Part shown: positions 1-5,683 of the stretch, in pieces
How the letters are laid out: each line of letters starts with the position of its first letter
Position numbering within the stretch: the stretch's first letter is position 1
Source of the DNA: Acidobacteriota bacterium
GTDB lineage: Bacteria; Acidobacteriota; Terriglobia; Terriglobales; Acidobacteriaceae
Reading direction: 5' to 3'
Assembly (NCBI GenBank): GCA_019510535.1
Contig: JAEKKE010000353.1
Location: forward strand, 1 to 6,349
Length of the DNA: 6,349 nucleotides
The notes under the pieces: model-generated
What the model was told of the DNA's origin: nothing
The model's input: only the letters and a program-made list of their open reading frames with translations
The model's database searches: none
Made by a program: the position numbers and the translations under genes

Positions 1-542
1 CGCTCTCTGATCTGCTGGAGGCCGCCCCCGAGAGCGTCCTTCGAGCTATCGCTCACATCCTGATCGCAAAGCTGTACCGCAAGCCGATCCTTCGCCTGCA
101 CGCCGATCGCTATCGCCGCTACACCCAGTCGGAGCCGGTCTCAAAGATGGCCGAGCATATCCGACAGACCCGTGGCCGAAAACGTATCCTCACCGCCAAA
201 GGGCGTCATTACGACCTGGACGAGGTCTTCGAGACGCTGAACCGCAGGTTCTTCCATGGACTCATGGGACGCCCTGTGCTCACCTGGAGCGGACATAACG
301 CACGCCGACTTCTGGGTCACTACGACGCCGCTCACAACACCATCATGATCAGCCGCGTCTTCGACCGGCCTGACACGCCGCGCTGTGCCATCGAATACCT
401 GCTCTACCACGAGATGCTCCACCTCAAGCACCCGGTCCGTGTGAAGTCAGGCCGCCGCTGCGTGCACTCGCGCGAGTTCCAGGCAGAAGAACGCCTCTTC
501 CCTGAATTGGAAGAGGCGAAGGCTTACCTTAAAAAGCTCTAG
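1..542 (+). CDS. SprT-like zinc metalloprotein, 5' end outside window
   Basis: The frame is open from the left edge (first full codon at base 3) to a TAG at 540-542, so about 179 C-terminal residues are visible and the true start lies outside. An ATG at 147 is in frame, but the 48 codons before it (LSDLLEAAPESVLRAIAHIL and on) look like genuine protein, so 147 is probably not the start. The hallmark is HEMLHLKHP, a zincin HExxH at visible residues 136-140. A third likely zinc ligand, the His of the VHSREF segment, follows 15 residues later. This spacing resembles the SprT-like/YgjP group of small metalloproteins. The N-terminal half is rich in Arg and Lys, which would suit nucleic acid contact. 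Eukaryotic SPRTN relatives digest DNA-protein crosslinks, but the bacterial role is poorly known. No C-terminal zinc ribbon follows. The gene converges on lgt, with only 7 bases between the stops. Confidence 0.8.
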   Translation, partial: LSDLLEAAPESVLRAIAHILIAKLYRKPILRLHADRYRRYTQSEPVSKMAEHIRQTRGRKRILTAKGRHYDLDEVFETLNRRFFHGLMGRPVLTWSGHNARRLLGHYDAAHNTIMISRVFDRPDTPRCAIEYLLYHEMLHLKHPVRVKSGRRCVHSREFQAEERLFPELEEAKAYLKKL

Positions 543-566
543 TTGCCAGTTAACAGTTTCCAGTTG
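539..566. repeat. Degenerate CCAGTTG heptads, inverted relative to the 641-724 array
   Basis: Four consecutive heptads read CTAGTTG, CCAGTTA, ACAGTTT and CCAGTTG. These are variants of the reverse complement of the CAACTGG unit repeated at 641-724. Compared with four units of that array, 24 of 28 positions are complementary. The first heptad contains the TAG stop of the SprT-like gene, and the TAA stop of lgt (550-552 on the minus strand) lies in the second and third. With the array, this could fold into a long stem around a 74-base spacer in transcripts from either strand. Confidence 0.7.
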
Positions 567-1572
567 ACGGGGTACCGCATGGGCGCATTTCTACATTCGC
601 AACACACCAGTTCAGGCAACCCATCGCGCCATCGCTAGCCCAACTGGCAACTGGCAACTGGCAACTGGCAACTGGCAACTGGCAACTGGCAACTGGCAAC
701 TGGCAACTGGCAACTGGCAACTGGCCTTCCACAGTCTCCGCGACCCATTTCTTCGATCGCGCCTTCGACCAGAAAATCAGCACGATACCAGCCAAGATTG
801 AGCCAAGTGCAGCTACCTGGGCGTTGCTCATGCCCATATGGACACGAGGGTTGATGCGGATAAGCTCGACGAACCAGCGCGCGATACCCGTTAGCACCAG
901 GTACTCGCCCGTCAGCTGGCCGATGGGTAGATTCTTCTTGGCGCGATGCCAGAGCCAGAGACCGAAGACCAGCGAGTAGCCGAGCTCGTAGAGCGGCGTG
1001 GGATGGACTTTCAGATCGGGAGGATTCGGCACCGGAGGATCGAGCGCGTCGTTGCGGATGTGCACTCCCCAGGGCAACTTTGTGCTCTTGCCGTAGTCGC
1101 CGTCTCCCGAGAGCAGGCATCCCAGGCGGCCAACGCCGTAACCGATAGCAGCGGCTGGAGCGGCAAGATCCAGCATGCGAAGACCGCCCACCCGGGCTCC
1201 GTTCTGGAACTTAGCCTGACGTCCCTGCCACAACAGCATGGCGATGCCGGCGCAGAGACCACCGAACCACGCAAAGCCCGCCTGGAACCACTTCAGGAGA
1301 TACATGAGGATCTCGCCCGGGTGATGCCAGCCGGGCAGCATGATGCGGCGCATGGAATCGGCCAGCTCCGCAGGGTCCTGCAGCTCGTGATACGCCTTCG
1401 CGCCCAGAACACCGGCGATGGTGACGAACGCAACGACATTCAGGGCGTCGGCGTCGATCGAAAAGCGCTGAAAGTTCTTGTGGAGAATGACCGTGGCGGC
1501 GACGGCGCCAAGCCAGAGAAGAATTCCGAAGGTGCCCAGCGTCAACGGGCCAAGATGCAGGTACGGATACAT
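550..1572 (-). CDS. lgt: Prolipoprotein diacylglyceryl transferase with repeat-derived C-terminal tail
   Basis: Lgt moves the diacylglyceryl group of phosphatidylglycerol onto the lipobox cysteine of prolipoproteins at the cytoplasmic membrane, the first step of lipoprotein maturation. The 340-residue product starts MYPYLHLGPL and has several membrane segments (about 10-30, 45-60, 96-115, 135-150, 197-208 and 250-270). Lgt signature parts are YGVGRLGCLLSGDGDYG (145-161), HPTPLYE (190-196) and ARWFVELIR (231-239), matching the GR(I/L)G, HPTQLYE and RF-E-R blocks of the family. The ATG at 1572 is preferred over the longer open frame to 1854 because the family begins here and AAGGAA precedes it closely. 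The conserved protein ends near residue 276-283. The last 57 residues are four QLPVASC-type repeats plus an unrelated stretch, all from the heptamer array and its flank, so the native stop has probably been lost. Family members are usually about 260-300 residues. It is divergent from hpt by 70 bases. Confidence 0.92.
   Translation of the reverse strand: MYPYLHLGPLTLGTFGILLWLGAVAATVILHKNFQRFSIDADALNVVAFVTIAGVLGAKAYHELQDPAELADSMRRIMLPGWHHPGEILMYLLKWFQAGFAWFGGLCAGIAMLLWQGRQAKFQNGARVGGLRMLDLAAPAAAIGYGVGRLGCLLSGDGDYGKSTKLPWGVHIRNDALDPPVPNPPDLKVHPTPLYELGYSLVFGLWLWHRAKKNLPIGQLTGEYLVLTGIARWFVELIRINPRVHMGMSNAQVAALGSILAGIVLIFWSKARSKKWVAETVEGQLPVASCQLPVASCQLPVASCQLPVASWASDGAMGCLNWCVANVEMRPCGTPSTGNC
641..724. 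repeat. 12 perfect tandem copies of the heptamer CAACTGG
   Basis: Twelve exact, uninterrupted copies of CAACTGG cover 84 bases. This is a short tandemly repeated repetitive (STRR-like) array. No stop occurs in any frame of either strand. On the minus strand it is read as four QLPVASC-type heptapeptides in the lgt frame. Perfect identity of all copies implies recent expansion or ongoing homogenisation by replication slippage. Heptameric arrays of this kind are known from filamentous cyanobacteria, and I recall similar QLPVASC-encoding arrays in acidobacterial genomes, but this is memory and not a search. Confidence 0.97.
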
Positions 1573-1642
1573 GTTTCCTTCAAGTATACGGTTCCAGAGG
1601 CTTGATTCTCCGCCCCGAGGCTCGATAAGCTCGGATTCAACT
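1573..1642. promoter_or_regulatory. Divergent lgt/hpt intergenic region, presumably holding both promoters
   Basis: Seventy bases separate the divergent start codons, so both genes must be started from here or from inside the opposite gene. For lgt a purine-rich AAGGAA (minus strand, 1575-1580) lies just upstream of ATG. For hpt the best sigma70-like pair I can see is TTGATT (1602-1607) and GATAAG (1624-1629) with a 16-base gap, four of six matches each. That would leave almost no leader. No clear Shine-Dalgarno precedes the hpt ATG. The promoter assignment is weak. Confidence 0.3.
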
Positions 1643-2263
1643 ATGTCCACACCCAATCCCGTCGAGCCCGCATTCATTCCTCCTGACAAGATGGAGGTCC
1701 TGATCTCGGAACAGCAGATCAAAGACCGTATCGCCGAAGTCGGCCAACAGATCTCAGAGGAGTATGCAGGCAAGTCGATCGTCCTGATCGGCGTGCTCAA
1801 AGGCGCGGCCATGTTCCTTGCCGATCTCGCCCGCTCGATCACCGTCGACAACACCTTCGACTTCGTCGCCGTATCGAGCTACGGACGTGCCCGTGTCTCC
1901 TCCGGCGCCGTCAAGTTGATCAAAGACATCGACAATCCCATCGAGGGCAAGCACGTCATCATCGTCGAGGACATTCTCGACACCGGCCTTACGCTGAGCT
2001 ACCTGCACAAACTCATGCTGCAGCACAAACCGGCGAGTTTGAAGATTGCGACCTGCATCGACAAACCGTCGCGTCGTGTCGCGCAGATCGAAGCTGACTA
2101 CGTCTGCTTCAAGATTCCAAACCACTTCATCATCGGCTACGGTGGTCGTGTGCTTCGGCCGCTTCCGATCGGCTTTCAATTCGATAAAGCCCAGCACGAG
2201 GACCAAACCGGCGATTGCTGCTGCCAGGTATCCAAGCTGCCCATAGCCGAGGCCCATCGTTAG
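1643..2263 (+). CDS. hpt: Hypoxanthine/guanine phosphoribosyltransferase with replaced C terminus
   Basis: Hpt salvages hypoxanthine or guanine with PRPP to give IMP or GMP in the cytoplasm. The 206-residue frame from ATG 1643 contains the family core: VLISEQQIKDRI (19-30), IGVLKGAAMFLADL (49-62), SSYGRARVSSG (78-88), the PRPP-binding loop IVEDILDTGLTLSYL (107-121), IATCIDKPSRR (135-145) and DYVCFKIPNHFIIGYG (152-167). A second ATG at 1691 is closer to the usual family start, and neither has a good ribosome binding site. After residue 167 similarity stops. Family members continue with an LDYxxRYRNLP block and a final strand of about 20 residues, including an Asp that binds metal in the human enzyme. 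Here 39 unrelated residues (GRVLRPLPIG to IAEAHR) follow, and they are antisense of the neighbouring porter gene. None of the three forward frames after 2140 restores the missing block, so this is not a simple frameshift. Activity is doubtful unless the join is an assembly artefact. Confidence 0.85.
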   Translation: MSTPNPVEPAFIPPDKMEVLISEQQIKDRIAEVGQQISEEYAGKSIVLIGVLKGAAMFLADLARSITVDNTFDFVAVSSYGRARVSSGAVKLIKDIDNPIEGKHVIIVEDILDTGLTLSYLHKLMLQHKPASLKIATCIDKPSRRVAQIEADYVCFKIPNHFIIGYGGRVLRPLPIGFQFDKAQHEDQTGDCCCQVSKLPIAEAHR

Positions 2264-3304
2264 AGCGACACCACCTACGCTCGCACCCAGCGCATTGCCG
2301 AGGTTGTAGGCTCCCTGGTTCATCGTCGCTGCAAGGTTTGGAGCTCCCTTTGCCTGATCCACGACGCGCGACTGCAACGGGCTTCCCATGGCGAAGTGCA
2401 CCATACCCCACAGGGGCACCATCGCAATCGAGGTCAGCGGATACCGCTGCGCCACAGGCATCACCAGTAGCAGGCAGATCAGTACGGCGCAGCATCCGAG
2501 AAAGCTCGGCAACTGCTTCCAGTCGCTCAATTTCGCTCCGATCAGATTGCCGACCGTGATTCCGATACCGAAGAGCACCAGGACAATTGCCACCGCATGC
2601 GGCGACAGACCGGTAACGTCTCGCAGGATCGGCGCAATGTAAGTAAAGACGGCAAACAGCGAAGTCGAAGAGATGGTGCTGAGGACGAGCACCATCAGCA
2701 CCTGCGGCTTCAGCAGAGTCCGCACCTCATCCTTCACATGTACGCGGTCCGGCACCTGCGACGGCACCAGGCTCCACAGGCCCGCGCCTGCCACAAGTCC
2801 GATTGGGATAAGTGCCCAGAAGGTCGACCGCCAGCCGAAGGCTTGTCCCAGGGCTGTTCCTGCCGGAACACCCAACACATTAGCCAGCGTCAGGCCGCTG
2901 AACATCAGTGCGATGGCCTGTGCTCGTTCGCTGCGGTGCACCATCGTTGACGCCACCACACTGCCGATACCGAAGAAGGTTCCGTGGCAGAGAGCAGTAA
3001 TAATGCGGGCGATCAGCAGAAGCTGGAAGTTCGGCGCCAGGGCACAGCCAACATTGCCCAGCAGGAATAACGCCATCAGCCACATCAGCGCCAGCTTGCG
3101 ATCCATGCGGGCCATCAGCACCGCCAGAATCGGCGAGCCGATGGTTACGCTCAGCGCATAGCCGGAGACCAGGATGCCGGCGCGCGGAATAGAAACATGG
3201 AAGTCTGCTGCCAACTCCGGCAGCAAACCCATGATGACGTACTCGGTCGTCCCGATTCCGAAGGCCGAGACAGCCAAGGCCAGCAGCGACTTGCGTATTG
3301 CCAT
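1754..3304 (-). CDS. AraJ-like MFS (DHA1-type) efflux porter, C terminus running into antisense of hpt
   Basis: Residues 1-385 form a complete-looking 12-helix major facilitator of the DHA1 drug:H+ antiporter class. The start MAIRKSLLALAVSAFGIGTT followed by EYVIMGLLPELA, the loop with MARMDRKLAL (64-73), ITALCHGTFFGIGSVVAS (102-119), GLTLANVLGVPAGTALGQ (137-154) and NLGNALGASVGG (334-345) resemble E. coli AraJ and related sugar or drug exporters. The substrate cannot be read from sequence. The last helix ends near 372, followed by a basic end (LKADRKRPKHTT, 377-387). Beyond that the frame continues about 130 residues to a TGA at 1754-1756, an acidic, low-hydrophobicity tail that is exactly the antisense of hpt and probably not native protein. 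The biological gene therefore spans about 2147-3304 plus an unknown lost end. A Shine-Dalgarno AGGAGA (3318-3323) sits unusually far (13 bases) from the ATG. It lies downstream of the GluP-type gene on the same strand with a 115-base gap. Confidence 0.85.
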   Translation of the reverse strand: MAIRKSLLALAVSAFGIGTTEYVIMGLLPELAADFHVSIPRAGILVSGYALSVTIGSPILAVLMARMDRKLALMWLMALFLLGNVGCALAPNFQLLLIARIITALCHGTFFGIGSVVASTMVHRSERAQAIALMFSGLTLANVLGVPAGTALGQAFGWRSTFWALIPIGLVAGAGLWSLVPSQVPDRVHVKDEVRTLLKPQVLMVLVLSTISSTSLFAVFTYIAPILRDVTGLSPHAVAIVLVLFGIGITVGNLIGAKLSDWKQLPSFLGCCAVLICLLLVMPVAQRYPLTSIAMVPLWGMVHFAMGSPLQSRVVDQAKGAPNLAATMNQGAYNLGNALGASVGGVALTMGLGYGQLGYLAAAIAGLVLVLGFIELKADRKRPKHTTTVADDEVVWNLEADVVSFDLRDTTRRFVDAGRNLQTRRFVLQHEFVQVAQRKAGVENVLDDDDVLALDGIVDVFDQLDGAGGDTGTSVARYGDEVEGVVDGDRAGEIGKEHGRAFEHADQDDRLACILL

Positions 3305-3419
3305 AGCTAGAAGCGTTTCTCCTGTTGCTGGATATCCCGGGAGGAGCGTGCAGCGGCGTTTTCATTACGGAAAACGCCCATAGATGCATAAACCCTGCAC
3401 TACACCTACAGGAGAATGC
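3305..3419 (-). promoter_or_regulatory. Leader region of the AraJ-like porter gene
   Basis: These 115 bases lie between the sugar porter stop and the AraJ-like start, both on the minus strand. They hold a perfect inverted repeat (3355-3378) and the AGGAGA ribosome site. The gap is long enough for a separate promoter, but no convincing -35/-10 pair was found. Co-transcription with the upstream porter is possible. Confidence 0.35.
3355..3378. promoter_or_regulatory. Perfect 9-bp inverted repeat, operator-like or hairpin
   Basis: The arms GGCGTTTTC (3355-3363) and GAAAACGCC (3370-3378) are perfectly complementary around a 6-base centre, ATTACG. The element lies 51-74 bases upstream of the AraJ-like start codon. 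No T-run follows on either strand, so a simple intrinsic terminator is unlikely. Position and symmetry fit an operator for a dimeric repressor controlling the efflux porter, or a leader hairpin. No regulator gene adjoins it in this window. Confidence 0.5.
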
Positions 3420-4718
3420 TTACGCTGCGCGGTGCTCCGTAGCGCTGCGGTCACCCCGCAATCCGAAGACCACGATGTACACGTAGCAGACAGCCGCCAC
3501 CATCAGCGCATGCTGCACGCCGATCTTATCGGCCACGAAGCCCGAGAAGAGTGGGATCACCGCCCCACCGACGATGGCGCAGACCATGAGGCTTGATCCC
3601 TTGCTCGTCAACTCGCCCAGATTGGCGATGCCGAGCGTGAAGATGCTCGGGAACATGATGGAGTTGAACAGGCCTACCGCCAGAATCGACCACATCGCCG
3701 TATGCCCCGAGCTCAACATGCTAAGCAGTACCAAGAGGCATGCTGCCGTCGCTGCCAAAGCAAGCAGCTTGGAGGTCTTCACCTTCTGCAGCACCGCTGA
3801 ACCGACGAACCGCCCGATCATCGCGCCGAACCAGTAGATCGATACATATCTCGCCGCCACCGTTTCGGTAAATCCGCTGATTTCTGGCAGGTGCATATAG
3901 TTCACCAAAAAGCTTCCTATCGTCACCTCTGCGCCGACATAGAGGAAGATTCCAACCGCTCCCAGCAGAAGCTGCGGATGCCCCAGAAGCGCTCCCCATG
4001 AGGAACCGCGCTCGTCAGGACGAAAGTCCTGCGTCAACCCGCCCATCGGCGGCAGCTTAATCACTGCCAGCGCTACCGCAAGCAGGATCAGCAAACCGGC
4101 TATCCCGAGATATGGCAAACGCACGGTGGAAGCCTGCTGGGCGCGGAACTGCTGCAACGCCGCCTGGGTCAGGCTGCCAAGTTTTGGTGCTTCGACTGTG
4201 GCTCCCAGAATCAGGGCGCTACCCAGGTACGGAGCCACCGTTGTTCCCAGCGAGTTGAAAGCTTGTGCCAGGTTCAAGCGGCTGCTGGCTGTACGCTGCG
4301 GTCCAAGGTTGGCTACATATGGATTCGCTGCAACCTGCAAGGCCGTGATACCGGCGGCAAGTACGACCAGGGCAGCGAGAAAAAGCGGAAAAGCCGCCAG
4401 CGAAGCCGCGGGGAGAAACAGCAGCGCACCAACGGCCATCGTCAGCAGGCCGGCGATCATAGTGCGCTTGTATCCGATGAAGTCCACCAGCTTGCCGGAC
4501 GGAATTGCGAAGACGAAATAGGAGGAGAAGAAGGCAAACTGTATCAGCATGGCCTGGGCATAGCTCAGCTCGAAGACCATCTTCAGGTGAGGAATCAGAA
4601 TGTCATTCAGACAAGTTAGAAAACCCCACATAAAGAACAGCACGGTAGCTGTCGAAAGGGCCTTCATATTTGTCGTCTCTGGTCCACCCGAGATCGACTG
4701 CGTTGTTGTAAGCTCCAT
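3420..4718 (-). CDS. gluP: GluP/FucP-type MFS sugar:H+ symporter
   Basis: This 432-residue, 12-helix protein belongs to the fucose/glucose-galactose branch of the major facilitators and should import a hexose with protons across the inner membrane. Family blocks in order are FFMWGFLTCLNDILIPHLK (28-46), IQFAFFSSYFVFAIPSGKL (59-77), IGYKRTMIAGL (81-91), GITALQVAANPYVANLG (123-139), RLNLAQAFNSLGT (147-159), YVGAEVTIGSFLVNY (260-274), WFGAMIGRFVG (296-306) and SIMFPSIFTLGIANLG (353-368). Asp39 aligns with the proton-coupling Asp46 of E. coli FucP. The FucP Glu135 position is Gln128 here, as in GluP-type glucose/galactose porters, so fucose is a less likely substrate. The start at 4718 is chosen because AGAGG lies 5 bases upstream. 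The internal Met18 has no comparable site. It is divergent from deoC. The gene symbol is by family resemblance, not proof of substrate. Confidence 0.88.
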   Translation of the reverse strand: MELTTTQSISGGPETTNMKALSTATVLFFMWGFLTCLNDILIPHLKMVFELSYAQAMLIQFAFFSSYFVFAIPSGKLVDFIGYKRTMIAGLLTMAVGALLFLPAASLAAFPLFLAALVVLAAGITALQVAANPYVANLGPQRTASSRLNLAQAFNSLGTTVAPYLGSALILGATVEAPKLGSLTQAALQQFRAQQASTVRLPYLGIAGLLILLAVALAVIKLPPMGGLTQDFRPDERGSSWGALLGHPQLLLGAVGIFLYVGAEVTIGSFLVNYMHLPEISGFTETVAARYVSIYWFGAMIGRFVGSAVLQKVKTSKLLALAATAACLLVLLSMLSSGHTAMWSILAVGLFNSIMFPSIFTLGIANLGELTSKGSSLMVCAIVGGAVIPLFSGFVADKIGVQHALMVAAVCYVYIVVFGLRGDRSATEHRAA

Positions 4719-4864
4719 CCAAACCTCTTCGTGTTAACAAACCAACAAGGGTGATTGTAAGCCAGCGAAAATCATCGATTGGTCCATCCACTTTTGTCTC
4801 TGCATGTATTTTTCGGGCATAGAATATGCTCTTGGGCCCAACATGGGCCTTACGCAGGAGCAAT
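4719..4864. promoter_or_regulatory. Divergent sugar porter/deoC intergenic region
   Basis: These 146 AT-richer bases separate two divergent start codons and should contain both promoters. On the plus strand TAGAAT (4820-4825), five of six matches to a -10 box, lies about 40 bases before the deoC ATG, but no well-spaced -35 box is present. The nearest, TTGTCT at 4794-4799, is 20 bases away. On the minus strand a TACAAT -10-like hexamer (complement of ATTGTA near 4754-4759) precedes the porter. A small hairpin, GGCCCA-aca-TGGGCC (4835-4849), lies in the presumed deoC leader. Confidence 0.35.
4856..4864 (+). promoter_or_regulatory. deoC: Ribosome binding site that sets the deoC start
   Basis: AGGAG (4856-4860) sits four bases before the ATG at 4865. 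The longer frame from ATG 4826 has no such site (AT-rich sequence precedes it) and would add 13 residues (MLLGPTWALRRSN) that overlap the probable promoter and leader hairpin. This is why 4865 is preferred. Confidence 0.7.
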
Positions 4865-5629
4865 ATGAGTATCTCGGTCCCTGACCCGACTACCTTCGAC
4901 GCCGCCAGCTTCGCTGCGCAGGCACTCTCTTCTCCCGCAGCCCTGGCTGCGGTACTGGATCACACCCTGTTGAAGCCGGACGCCACGCGCGCCCAGGTAC
5001 TGGCTATCTGCGAGGAAGCTGCGAAGTACAAGTTCGCGTGCGCCATGGTGAATCCCTTCTGGACAGGAACAGCCGCGGCGGCATTGAAGGGTACGGGAGT
5101 TCCAGTCGGCGTCGTCATCGGCTTCCCCCTGGGCGCCACTCTGACCGCCAGCAAAAAGGAAGAGGCGGGGCGCGTCCTCGCCCTGGGCGCGCATGACGTC
5201 GATATGGTGCTGAATATTGGTCTTCTTAAGTCCGGCGAATTCGACGCGGTCAAGCACGACATCCACATCGTCGCCGAAGTTGTCCATGCCCACGGCGGCA
5301 TTCTGAAGGTCATTCTGGAGACCTGCCTCCTGAGCTTTGAAGACAAGATGCGCGCCAGCGAGCTTGCTATCGAAGCCGGCGCCGACTTCATCAAGACATC
5401 GACCGGCTTCTCGACAGGTGGAGCCACGGTCGACGATATCCAACTCATGCGGGGCGTCGCCGGAATCCGCTGTGGCGTCAAGGCCTCCGGCGGCATTCGC
5501 AGCCTGGCCGACGCCCAGGCAATGCTTTTTGCTGGAGCCACCCGAATCGGGGCCTCTGCGTCGGTGCGCATCGTGAACGAGCTAGCCAATCCTACGGATG
5601 CAGTCGGAGTGCCCACCGGCGGCTACTGA
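4865..5629 (+). CDS. deoC: Deoxyribose-phosphate aldolase
   Basis: DeoC is a cytoplasmic class I aldolase that splits 2-deoxy-D-ribose 5-phosphate into glyceraldehyde 3-phosphate and acetaldehyde in deoxynucleoside breakdown. The 254-residue product has the full TIM-barrel pattern of the family: LDHTLLKPDAT (31-41), FACAMVNPFW (57-66), VGVVIGFPLGA (81-91), DVDMVLNIG (111-119), KVILETCLL (148-156), ADFIKTSTGFSTGGAT (173-188) and GVKASGGIR (204-212). Lys177 is the expected Schiff-base lysine, Lys206 the second active-site lysine and Asp113 the proton-relay aspartate, so all catalytic residues are present. The length is normal, with a somewhat long N-terminal arm. The usual GA-x-E position before VDMV is Asp here, a mild change. 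It is divergent from the sugar porter and ends at a strong terminator. No other deo genes (deoA, deoD, deoB) are visible in the window. Confidence 0.96.
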   Translation: MSISVPDPTTFDAASFAAQALSSPAALAAVLDHTLLKPDATRAQVLAICEEAAKYKFACAMVNPFWTGTAAAALKGTGVPVGVVIGFPLGATLTASKKEEAGRVLALGAHDVDMVLNIGLLKSGEFDAVKHDIHIVAEVVHAHGGILKVILETCLLSFEDKMRASELAIEAGADFIKTSTGFSTGGATVDDIQLMRGVAGIRCGVKASGGIRSLADAQAMLFAGATRIGASASVRIVNELANPTDAVGVPTGGY

Positions 5630-5643
5630 GAAAAACGCTACCG

Positions 5644-5683
5644 CATATCCCGCCCTCACCTGTGATGGCGGGATATGACTTTT
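5644..5683. terminator. Bidirectional intrinsic terminator between deoC and the HAD phosphatase gene
   Basis: CATATCCCGCC (5644-5654) and GGCGGGATATG (5667-5677) form a perfect 11-bp stem. The 12-base loop can add a short inner TCA/TGA pairing. On the plus strand ACTTTT follows directly (5678-5683). On the minus strand the hairpin is followed, after a short gap, by the TTTTT complementary to 5631-5635. It lies 15 bases after the deoC stop and reaches the stop of the opposing gene, so it can end both transcripts. Confidence 0.88.

Noticed and set aside
641..724. CRISPR array or VNTR-type surface protein repeat
   Set aside because: Units are 7 bp with no spacers, so this is not CRISPR. The repeat peptide is on the C-terminal tail of Lgt and has no known adhesin pattern.
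946..1605. Open plus-strand frame of 219 codons antisense to lgt
   Set aside because: It lies fully over the well-supported Lgt reading frame, has no recognisable motif and shows Arg/Gln/Glu-rich composition typical of antisense of GC-rich membrane-protein codons.
1573..1642. TATACT (minus strand, 1583-1588) as an lgt -10 box
   Set aside because: Transcription would start inside the AAGGAA ribosome site and no -35 element is placed correctly, so a functional promoter here is unlikely.
1754..2146. Tail of the MFS frame as a genuine extra C-terminal domain
   Set aside because: It is exactly the complement of the conserved hpt coding sequence, and its acidic Asp/Val-rich composition is what antisense of hpt would give. 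It is treated as readthrough past a lost stop.
2130..2263. Simple frameshift hiding the Hpt C terminus
   Set aside because: All three plus-strand frames after 2140 were read and none contains an LDYxxRYRNLP-like block.
3355..3378. Intrinsic terminator of the sugar porter gene
   Set aside because: No T-run follows the stem on the minus strand (GCTGCACG follows), so it is listed as operator-like or hairpin instead.
4960..5616. Open minus-strand frame of 218 codons antisense to deoC
   Set aside because: DeoC has all catalytic residues on the plus strand. The antisense frame is low-complexity and has no family resemblance or ribosome site.
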